Source: an uncultured Lachnospiraceae bacterium (GTDB lineage: Bacteria; Bacillota_A; Clostridia; Lachnospirales; Lachnospiraceae). Taken from it: a stretch of DNA of 8,747 nt. The stretch lies in the NCBI GenBank assembly GCA_905200565.1, contig CAJKKX010000078.1, positions 1 through 8,747 of the forward strand. Reading direction: 5' to 3'. Made by a program: the position numbers and the translations under genes. Below are positions 1-6,424 of this stretch, piece after piece (within the stretch, counting starts at the first letter, position 1; every line of letters starts with the position of its first letter). The notes below the pieces were generated by a model. That model was not told the DNA's origin. It did no database searches and saw only the letters and a list, made by a program, of their open reading frames with translations.

Positions 1-1768
1 TGGTAAAACGGTTTACGAAAGAAGCTGCAGCGATGTACTTCTGACCTCCGGCTATAATTACATAGAGGAAGAAGCTGTGATTGAAAATGCGCAGCTCTGG
101 TGGCCGAACGGATATGGCAGCCAGCCGCTGTACGATGTGGAAGTGGAAGCTTCCTGCAATGGTGCGACAGAGCACTGGCATAAAATGCGTTATGGTATCC
201 GCACAATCAGCATAGATACGTCCGTCATCAGTGGAGAAGACCGAAAGTTTGAATTTCTTGTAAATGGGAAAAAGGTATTCTGCAAGGGCGGAAACTGGAT
301 ACCGAATGATTTTATTTACGCGCGTGTGACAGATGAAAAATACCGCGTACTGATTGACGAGGCTATTGAAGCGAACTTCAATATGCTGCGCATCTGGGGC
401 GGCGGCCTGTATGAGAGGGATTTATTCTACGAGCTCTGCGATGAAAAGGGTATTATGCTGTGGCATGATTTCATGTTTGCGTGCGCAACGCTTCCGGACC
501 ACCGGCAGCAGTTCCGTGAGGAAATACGCAGAGAATTTGATTATCAGACCAAACGTCTGAGAAACCACTGCAGCCTTGCAGTTTTCTGCGGGTCCAATGA
601 GGTTCATTGGCTGTTTAACCATCTGGATAATCCGAGGTGGGGAATCGAGTTTTCTTATGAGCATGCTTACGGAATGTCACTCATGAATATACTGGCAAAG
701 GAAATTATCCATGCCAACTGCCCGTCGGTTGTTTACTGGAACAGCTCTCCATACGGCGGAGAACGTCCGAATGACAATTCCCTGGGTGATATCCATCACT
801 GGAATTGTGCTTTTATGAGCCACAAGATGGAAGAGCGTATCGAGGCAAAGGATTACGATAAAATCGGGGCGAAATTTGTATCAGAATACGGCTATGTCGG
901 ACCATGCTGCCGGGAAACTATTGAAGAATATATGGACGGACAGCCTCTGGACCGCAGCAGTAAGCTCTGGTGGTGGCACAGCAATGTTTTTGAAAAAGGC
1001 ACTGTGCATACCGCGATCGAGAAAAACTATGTGGATCACGCGGATGAACTGTCTCTGGATGATTACATCACTTACGGCGGACTGGTTCATGGGCTTATGT
1101 ATGGCTATTCGCTGGAATCCATGAAATTTAAGGAGCACTGCTACGGCGGACTCATCTGGATGTATAACGATGCATGGGGTGAAGTTGGCTGGACGATTAT
1201 TGACTACTATCTGAGAAGAAAAATTCCGTTCTATGCGGTAAAGAGAAGCCTGGCGCACCGGAAGTTTGCAATGCGTGTGGTAGATGGGGATGTGGTTCTG
1301 CAGGGCATCAATGACCTGCCGGAAACAATGGAAGTGACCGGACGGTTTGGATGGATTTCCTTTGACGGAAAAGAGCAGGAGCTGCGGGATGTTTCGTTCC
1401 GTATGGAGGCAGGAGAGAGAACTTATCTTCTGCGCGAAAAGCTGCCGCAGAAGGACTTTACAAAAGGAACAATGGTTCTTTACGTTGATTCGCCGGAAAT
1501 TGCAAATGCATGGCTTCGCATGGATGATATGAGAAAGCTGGCTGTTCCGGAGGCGGATGTGACCTGTCTGGAAGACCGGCGGGAGGGCGATGACCGTATT
1601 ATCAGAGTTACCTGCAATACCTTTGCACACGCGGTACATGTCGATGGAAACTGGAAATGCTCCGATAATTATTTTGATTTGCTTCCGGGGGAGGAAAAGA
1701 CATTTACCGTGAAGGACGCCGGAGAGAACGCGCTTACCGTTTCTGCGGTAAACTGGCAGAGCATGTAA
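1..1768 (+). CDS. Beta-mannosidase, glycoside hydrolase family 2 (5'-truncated by window edge)
   Basis: Retaining exo-glycosidase expected to release beta-linked mannose from the non-reducing end of mannosides or manno-oligosaccharides. The frame (codons starting at base 2) is open to the left edge, so the true start lies outside. About 588 residues are visible against roughly 820-850 for the family, so most of the N-terminal sugar-binding domain is missing. Visible in order: the end of the N-terminal region, an Ig-like domain opening with AQLWWPNGYG, then the TIM barrel. The barrel holds CKGGNWIPND, LRIWGGGLYE, and CGSNE with the presumed acid/base Glu at codon 599-601. KFVSEYG carries the presumed nucleophile Glu at codon 884-886. 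The block WMYNDAWGEVGW followed by IDYY is typical of GH2 beta-mannosidases. C-terminal beta domains follow. The acid/base motif is GSNE rather than the commoner GNNE. Whether a signal peptide exists cannot be seen; the next gene suggests cytoplasmic use of the product. The GTG at 77 is an internal codon, not a start. Confidence 0.92.
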   Translation, partial: GKTVYERSCSDVLLTSGYNYIEEEAVIENAQLWWPNGYGSQPLYDVEVEASCNGATEHWHKMRYGIRTISIDTSVISGEDRKFEFLVNGKKVFCKGGNWIPNDFIYARVTDEKYRVLIDEAIEANFNMLRIWGGGLYERDLFYELCDEKGIMLWHDFMFACATLPDHRQQFREEIRREFDYQTKRLRNHCSLAVFCGSNEVHWLFNHLDNPRWGIEFSYEHAYGMSLMNILAKEIIHANCPSVVYWNSSPYGGERPNDNSLGDIHHWNCAFMSHKMEERIEAKDYDKIGAKFVSEYGYVGPCCRETIEEYMDGQPLDRSSKLWWWHSNVFEKGTVHTAIEKNYVDHADELSLDDYITYGGLVHGLMYGYSLESMKFKEHCYGGLIWMYNDAWGEVGWTIIDYYLRRKIPFYAVKRSLAHRKFAMRVVDGDVVLQGINDLPETMEVTGRFGWISFDGKEQELRDVSFRMEAGERTYLLREKLPQKDFTKGTMVLYVDSPEIANAWLRMDDMRKLAVPEADVTCLEDRREGDDRIIRVTCNTFAHAVHVDGNWKCSDNYFDLLPGEEKTFTVKDAGENALTVSAVNWQSM

Positions 1769-1819
1769 AGGTATCCGCGGCGCGGCGGAACAGGAATAAT
1801 TGAGAAGAAGAGGGATGAC

Positions 1820-2584
1820 ATGAAACGCTCAGAAATAAATGCAGCAATTCTTTATGTGATGAAGGCACTGCGGGAAAATAAATTCCCGCTGCCTCCCTTC
1901 GCTTATTATACGCCGGAATACTGGCGGACTGTAGATGAGAGCGAGGTGGAAATTGCCGATAATATGCTCGGATGGGACATTACGGATTTTGGCTATGGAG
2001 ATTTCGAGAAAATTGGTCTTTCCGTATTTACGTTTCGGAATGGAAATTATAATTTTCCGGAAAAATATCCCAAAAATTATGCGGAAAAAATACTTTTTGT
2101 GAGAGACGGTCAGATTCTGCCATTTCATTATCACTGGTATAAACGGGAAGATATTATTAACCGCGGAGGCGGGGATCTGGAGATTACCGTATATAATTGT
2201 ACAGAAGACGATTTTGCCGACGTGGAGGGCGGAAGAGCAGGTAAACCGGGGAAATTTGCGGATACCGATGTACATACTGTTATAGACGGAAAAAAGGTGA
2301 CGGTTCCGGCAGGCGGGAAAATCGTCTTAAAGCCCGGACAGTCCATAGCTATCGAGCCCGGACAGTACCATCAGTGGCAGGGCGTTCCGGGAACCGGCGA
2401 TGTGATTTTGTTTGAAGTATCCGCCACCAACGATGACAATATCGATAACCGTTTTTACACGAGCGGCAGGCGGATTCCGGATGTGACGGAAGATGAAGAA
2501 CCGGAATATCTGATGTTTGCTGATTATAAGAAGTATTATAATCCTGTTGCGCTCCGTGCGCATGGAGAAGCCGCAGAATTTTAA
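1820..2584 (+). CDS. D-lyxose ketol-isomerase family protein (possible D-mannose isomerase)
   Basis: Cupin-fold sugar isomerase of the D-lyxose isomerase family (Pfam Lyx_isomer, formerly DUF1498). Known members interconvert D-lyxose and D-xylulose, and many also D-mannose and D-fructose. The 254-residue product carries the metal site of the family: His103 and His105 in PFHYHWYK, Glu110 in KREDIINRGGG, and His184 in GQYHQW. The spacing of the first three matches what I recall of the E. coli O157 enzyme. It is about 25 residues longer than that enzyme, with extra sequence in the loop around residues 128-160 (TEDDFADVEGG onward). No membrane segment or signal peptide is seen, so it is cytoplasmic. 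The ATG follows an AGAGGGA ribosome binding site. It lies 51 bp after the beta-mannosidase on the same strand with no terminator between, so co-transcription is likely. That context favours mannose as the physiological substrate, but this is inference. Confidence 0.9.
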   Translation: MKRSEINAAILYVMKALRENKFPLPPFAYYTPEYWRTVDESEVEIADNMLGWDITDFGYGDFEKIGLSVFTFRNGNYNFPEKYPKNYAEKILFVRDGQILPFHYHWYKREDIINRGGGDLEITVYNCTEDDFADVEGGRAGKPGKFADTDVHTVIDGKKVTVPAGGKIVLKPGQSIAIEPGQYHQWQGVPGTGDVILFEVSATNDDNIDNRFYTSGRRIPDVTEDEEPEYLMFADYKKYYNPVALRAHGEAAEF

Positions 2585-2598
2585 ATAAGGGTTTCCCC

Positions 2599-2627
2599 TT
2601 GTATTCAGATTCCTTCTTTGCTAAAAT
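2599..2627 (+). promoter_or_regulatory. Predicted sigma-A type promoter (extended -10) for the MATE gene
   Basis: TTGTAT at 2599-2604 and TAAAAT at 2622-2627 are separated by exactly 17 bp, and a TG one base upstream of the -10 (2619-2620) gives an extended -10, TGcTAAAAT. Transcription would start near 2634. It sits just after the isomerase gene, so the transporter can be expressed apart from the sugar genes. Predicted from sequence only. Confidence 0.5.
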
Positions 2628-2660
2628 ATGAAATGCAGATTGTACTGCAGAAAGAAGGGA

Positions 2661-4022
2661 ATGCTTTTGGGAAAGAAGCTGGATCTGATTCATGGGAACC
2701 CGGGAAAGTCCTTGTTTTTATTTGCATTACCCATGATTATCGGAAATCTGTTCCAGCAGTTTTACAACATGGCAGATTCCATAATCGTGGGTAATTATGT
2801 TGGTGAGGATGCGCTTGCGGCGGTAGGAGCGTCGTACTCCTTCACGACGGTTTTTATTATGATAGCAATCGGCGGAGGGATCGGCGCCTCGGTACTGGCA
2901 AGCCAGTATCTCGGAGCAGAAAAATACCGGGAAATGAAAACAGCAATTTATACGTTCCTGGTTACGTTCGCTGTGTTCAGTATTTTGCTGGCAGTGTTTG
3001 GATTTTTCTGCAATCCGCATATTCTCAGGGTGCTTGGCACGCCGGAAAATATATACGACGACGCTGTGCTGTACCTGCAGATTTATTTTATCGGCCTGCC
3101 GTTTATGTTTATGTACAACGTTCTTTCGGCCGATTTTAATGCGCTTGGGCGATCAAATATTCCGCTGGCGCTGCTGATTTTTTCATCGCTTTTGAATATC
3201 GCGCTGGATCTCTGGATGGTGAATGGGTTCCGGCTGGGAGTTGCCGGAGTGGCGATCGCCACAGTAATCGCGCAGGGCGTTTCTTGTGTAATTTCCTTTG
3301 TTATTCTGATGCGTCTGCTAAAGAATTACAAATCGGATACCAGCCCGGCGGCATTTGATACCGGAATGTTTTCAAACGGTGTGAAGATCGCGATACCCTC
3401 TATCGTACAGCAGTCGATCGTCAGCATTGGAATGCTGCTCACACAGTCGGCGGTGAATCAGTTTGGCTCTTCTGCGCTCGCTGGATATTCTGCCGGGATG
3501 CGTCTGGAGTCCCTGTGCATTGTGCCGATGATCGCCACCGGAAACGCAATGTCTACCTTTGCTGCGCAGAATCTGGGAGCAAAGCAGCATAAGCGTGTGG
3601 TTGAAGGCTATCATGCGGCGACAAAAATTGTGCTTGGTTTTGGGGCGGTGTTGATTATTATTTCACAGCTTTTTTACCGTCCGATCGTTTCAATCTTTGT
3701 AAAAGAAAGTGTGTCGCCGGTTGCGTTTTCTACGGGAGCGGCTTATTTTCGTTTCGTCGGATGGTTCTTCGCATTTCTTGGCATGAAGGCAACTACCGAC
3801 GGTATTCTCCGCGCTTCCGGAGATGTGAAGGTATATATGGCTGCGAATCTGATTAATCTGTGCATTCGTGTAACGGTTGCTCAGCTAGGTTCTCCGGTTT
3901 TTGGAATCGAGGTTATCTGGTATGCCGTTCCGCTGGGCTGGTTTGTTAATTTTCTGATCTCCTATTTCTGGTACCGAACAGGAAACTGGAAGCGGAAGAA
4001 TCTGGTTGAGGGGACTGTGTAA
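2661..4022 (+). CDS. MATE family multidrug/metabolite efflux transporter
   Basis: Integral membrane antiporter of the multidrug and toxic compound extrusion family, which exports cationic drugs or metabolites using a Na+ or H+ gradient. The 453-residue product has the usual length and about 12 hydrophobic segments in two MatE halves. The first half begins with FALPMIIGNLFQQFYNMADS and includes ASQYLGAEKY, LGTPENIYDDA and ALGRSNIPLAL. The second begins near VKIAIPSIVQQSIVS and includes the matching AAQNLGAKQHKRV, then ends RILRASGDV-like and WFVNFLISYFWYR. An in-frame ATG at 2628 exists, but it has no ribosome binding site and falls inside or beside the predicted promoter. The ATG at 2661 fits the family N-terminus. 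The SD-like AAGGGA at 2655-2660 is better spaced for TTG at 2667, giving MGKKLDLIHG, so the start is uncertain by two codons. The substrate cannot be told from sequence. The 3' end lies in a tandem repeat. Confidence 0.93.
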   Translation: MLLGKKLDLIHGNPGKSLFLFALPMIIGNLFQQFYNMADSIIVGNYVGEDALAAVGASYSFTTVFIMIAIGGGIGASVLASQYLGAEKYREMKTAIYTFLVTFAVFSILLAVFGFFCNPHILRVLGTPENIYDDAVLYLQIYFIGLPFMFMYNVLSADFNALGRSNIPLALLIFSSLLNIALDLWMVNGFRLGVAGVAIATVIAQGVSCVISFVILMRLLKNYKSDTSPAAFDTGMFSNGVKIAIPSIVQQSIVSIGMLLTQSAVNQFGSSALAGYSAGMRLESLCIVPMIATGNAMSTFAAQNLGAKQHKRVVEGYHAATKIVLGFGAVLIIISQLFYRPIVSIFVKESVSPVAFSTGAAYFRFVGWFFAFLGMKATTDGILRASGDVKVYMAANLINLCIRVTVAQLGSPVFGIEVIWYAVPLGWFVNFLISYFWYRTGNWKRKNLVEGTV

Positions 4023-4098
4023 CAGGAAGCAAAAGAACCTGATCAGGGGACTGTGTAAACAGGAAGCGAATGAACCTGGTTGAGGACTGTGCGAATAG
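3989..4098 (+). repeat. 37-bp tandem repeat, three copies, spanning the MATE gene 3' end
   Basis: Three head-to-tail units lie at 3989-4025 (37 bp), 4026-4062 (37 bp) and 4063-4098 (36 bp). Each follows the pattern GAAGC, then GAAYCTG, GGGACTGTGT and AACAG, with single-base indels. The first unit holds the last codons of the MATE gene and its TAA (4020-4022). The other two make up most of the space before the next gene. The pattern fits duplication of the gene end by replication slippage followed by decay. Confidence 0.85.
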
Positions 4099-4126
4099 AA
4101 AACGGTATATTAGGCGAGGATGAGCG

Positions 4127-5422
4127 ATGGTAACATTATCGAATTTGCAGGCACGGCAGTTTTTGTTATTAAAGCACGGACTGCTCGGCAGCTATAAATT
4201 TTCCGGGAAAGAGGGCGCGCTGGATTTTGTCAGACAGGCGGGCTGCATCCAGTTTGATCCGGTGGATGTCTGCGGTAAAAACGCGGAGCTTACGCTGCAG
4301 TCCAGAGTGAAGGGATTTCGCAAGCAGACGCTTTATGAGCTTTTATATAAGGATCGGGCGCTGCTGGACTATCCCGATAAAAATTTGTCGATTATTCTGA
4401 CGGAGGATTTTCCATATTTTTTGAGATACCGGCAGGCAGCAAGAGAGGGCGGACGCAGCTTTGAAGGTCTGGCGGAGCTGGAACGAAAGACACTGGACTA
4501 TATAGCGCACAACGGACCGGTCAGCTCCGATACACTGCCGGTTTCCGGTACTATGTTCTGGCATTCTCATATCCACTGGAGCGGGAACTGGGGTGGGCAG
4601 ACGAACGCCGCGCGGGCGGTTCTGGAGCAGTTATACTCCACCGGAGAATTGGTTATCTACAGTAAAAACGGTTCGCGGAAAATCTACGACCTTGCGGAAA
4701 AACATATTTCACCCGATATTCTGAATGCGGATGATCCGCTGCCGGAGGAATTTGCACATCAGAAATGGCGTGTGCTGCGCCGTATTGGAGCGGTTGGGCT
4801 TTTGTGGAACCGTCCGTCGGATGCCTGGCTGAATATCTGGAATCTGAAAGCCCCACAGCGCGATGAAATATTTCGGCAGTTATTGGAGGAAGAGAAAATT
4901 GCAGAGGTAAAGGTGGAGGGGATCAAAAATATTTTATATTGCAGAAGCGAGGACCTGCCGCTGCTGGATACTGTGCGGCAGAAGGTGTCATACGCTCCGC
5001 GCTGTGAGCTTCTCGCCCCGCTGGACTGTATGATGTGGGACCGGAAGCTGATAAAGGCATTGTTTGGCTTTGATTATACCTGGGAAATCTATACGCCTGC
5101 CGAAAAGCGGAAATATGGTTTTTATGTGCTGCCTGTGATCTATGGAGATAAATTTGCGGGAAGGGCGGAGATAGCAGCAGATAAAAAGACGGATACGCTG
5201 ATCGTGAAAAATATCTGGTATGAGGAGGGCGTAAAGCAGAATAAAACATTGGCGGCTGCAATTGACAAATGTATGAGGCGCTTTGCACGCTTCAATGAAT
5301 GCGGCAATATTGCCAGGCAGGATAAGCCAATGGGAGGAGGACTTGACCCTTACGGGAATAAAAGAGCCGGCGAAAGCGGATGCAGATATGACAGGACAAC
5401 GGGAGGAATGAGCTGTGAATAA
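4127..5422 (+). CDS. YcaQ/AlkZ-family (HTH_42) DNA glycosylase, winged-helix protein
   Basis: Member of the winged-helix HTH_42 superfamily. Characterised relatives (E. coli YcaQ/AlkX, Streptomyces AlkZ) are monofunctional DNA glycosylases that unhook interstrand crosslinks and remove bulky alkyl adducts. The 431-residue protein shows the family catalytic pattern Gln-hydrophobic-Asp as Q42-F43-D44 in CIQFDPVDV, as in the YcaQ type rather than the QxQ of AlkZ. Other family blocks are WHSHIHWSGNW at about residues 145-155, LLAPLDCMMWDRKLIKALFG at about 295-314, and YGFYVLPVIYGDKFAGRAE at about 330-348. The ATG is preceded by CGAGGA (4115-4120) at 6 bp. Family similarity ends near RRFARFNECGNI (about 394). 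The remaining 37 or so residues are a Gly/Arg-rich tail of unknown role that also encodes the ribosome binding site of the next gene. It overlaps the EamA gene by 8 bp, implying coupled translation. Activity on crosslinks is inferred from the family. Confidence 0.88.
   Translation: MVTLSNLQARQFLLLKHGLLGSYKFSGKEGALDFVRQAGCIQFDPVDVCGKNAELTLQSRVKGFRKQTLYELLYKDRALLDYPDKNLSIILTEDFPYFLRYRQAAREGGRSFEGLAELERKTLDYIAHNGPVSSDTLPVSGTMFWHSHIHWSGNWGGQTNAARAVLEQLYSTGELVIYSKNGSRKIYDLAEKHISPDILNADDPLPEEFAHQKWRVLRRIGAVGLLWNRPSDAWLNIWNLKAPQRDEIFRQLLEEEKIAEVKVEGIKNILYCRSEDLPLLDTVRQKVSYAPRCELLAPLDCMMWDRKLIKALFGFDYTWEIYTPAEKRKYGFYVLPVIYGDKFAGRAEIAADKKTDTLIVKNIWYEEGVKQNKTLAAAIDKCMRRFARFNECGNIARQDKPMGGGLDPYGNKRAGESGCRYDRTTGGMSCE
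5401..5406 (+). promoter_or_regulatory. Ribosome binding site deciding the EamA GTG start
   Basis: GGGAGG lies 8 bp before the GTG at 5415 and inside the final codons of the glycosylase gene. It is the only strong SD nearby, and this is why the GTG is chosen over downstream ATG codons such as 5442. Confidence 0.75.
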
Positions 5423-6281
5423 AGAAAATTATGTGCGCGGAATGCTGATGATTATTTTGTCGGCGTTTTGTTTTGCGTGTATGAATGTATGTGTACGGTT
5501 ATCCGGGGATCTGCCGTTTGTGCAGAAGAGCTTTTTCCGCAATTTTGTGGCGGCAGTATTTGCGGGGATCGTGATCGCAAAAAACCATACTTCGCTGAAG
5601 ATTGACAGGGAGTGCCGTATTCCGCTGGCAATGCGGTGCGTGTTTGGTACGGCAGGGATCCTCTGCAACTTTTATGCCGTGGATCACTTGATGGTGGCGG
5701 ATGCTTCTATTTTAAATAAGCTGTCTCCGTTTTTTGCAATTATGTTTTCGTTTCTTCTGCTGAAAGAAAAAATAACGCATATTCAGACTGCCTGTGTGGC
5801 GCTTGCGTTTGCGGGCTGTTTGTTTATTGTAAAACCGGGATTCCAGAATGCGGCGTTCATTCCTGCAATGGTCGGGGTGTGCGGCGGTCTCGGGGCCGGA
5901 ATTGCATATACCATGGTGCGAAAGCTGGGTACCCAGGGCTTAAAGGGGCCGGTTATTGTGTTTTATTTTTCCCTGTTTTCCTGCCTGTGTGTTATTCCAT
6001 GGATGGCATTAAACTTTGTGCCTATGAGTGCAGGGCAGATTGGAACGCTTCTGCTTGCCGGATTATTTGCCGCTGGCGGTCAGTTTTCGATTACAGCCGC
6101 ATATACCTATGCGCCGGCGAGGAAAATTTCAATTTACGATTATTCGCAGATTATTTTTTCGACGATTCTGGGCTTCCTGATATTTGGGGAAGTTCCGGAT
6201 GTGTATAGTTTTGTCGGATATGGACTGATTATTGCGGCGTCCTTCTTTATGTTCCTGTATAACCAGAAGCGGGATGCGTGA
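5415..6281 (+). CDS. DMT superfamily (EamA-type) transporter
   Basis: Ten-segment membrane protein of the drug/metabolite transporter superfamily, which generally exports amino acids, sugars or other small metabolites; the substrate here is unknown. The 288-residue product has two EamA repeats, at about residues 9-138 and 150-282. The first carries the typical helix-4 sequence ASILNKLSPFFAIMFSFLLL followed by KEKI. The matching place in the second reads ISIYDYSQIIFSTILGFLIF followed by GEV. The C-terminal end LYNQKRDA is basic and probably cytoplasmic. Translation starts at GTG with an excellent SD, 8 bp inside the end of the glycosylase gene, so the two proteins are probably made together. 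A strong terminator follows 25 bp after the stop. Confidence 0.92.
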   Translation: MNKENYVRGMLMIILSAFCFACMNVCVRLSGDLPFVQKSFFRNFVAAVFAGIVIAKNHTSLKIDRECRIPLAMRCVFGTAGILCNFYAVDHLMVADASILNKLSPFFAIMFSFLLLKEKITHIQTACVALAFAGCLFIVKPGFQNAAFIPAMVGVCGGLGAGIAYTMVRKLGTQGLKGPVIVFYFSLFSCLCVIPWMALNFVPMSAGQIGTLLLAGLFAAGGQFSITAAYTYAPARKISIYDYSQIIFSTILGFLIFGEVPDVYSFVGYGLIIAASFFMFLYNQKRDA

Positions 6282-6306
6282 TAAATCCGTCTGTAAGAAT
6301 ATGAAC

Positions 6307-6350
6307 GAGGATGCTCTTTTGTATCAATGCAGGAAGAGCATCCTCAAATT
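6307..6350 (+). terminator. Intrinsic terminator of the + strand gene group
   Basis: GAGGATGCTCTT (6307-6318) pairs perfectly with AAGAGCATCCTC (6334-6345). The 12-bp stem closes a 15-nt loop and is followed by AAATTTTTG. On the other strand the stem is followed by CGTTCAT with no T run, so it should act only on + strand transcription coming out of the EamA gene. Confidence 0.85.
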
Positions 6351-6424
6351 TTTGCCCCACGGAAGAAATTTACGGATGTCCGATGAAACAAAAAAGTTTT
6401 TCGGAAACAGTCAAAAGCGTTTTT

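Noticed and set aside
881..1639. Long open frame on the - strand (252 codons) inside the mannosidase gene
   Set aside because: It lies wholly opposite a well-supported GH2 catalytic domain, and its translation shows no recognisable domain. It is a shadow frame.
2587..2600. AAGGG/CCCTT mini-hairpin after the isomerase gene as a terminator
   Set aside because: A 5-bp stem without a T run is too weak, and it abuts the predicted promoter.
4080..4111. TTGAGG and TATATT as a promoter for the glycosylase gene
   Set aside because: The 20-bp spacing is too long, and no good -35 lies at 16-18 bp.
6380..6404. Imperfect hairpin (CCGA..AAAC / GTTT..TCGG) as a - strand terminator
   Set aside because: The stem is short, AT-rich and interrupted, and no T run follows it on the - strand.
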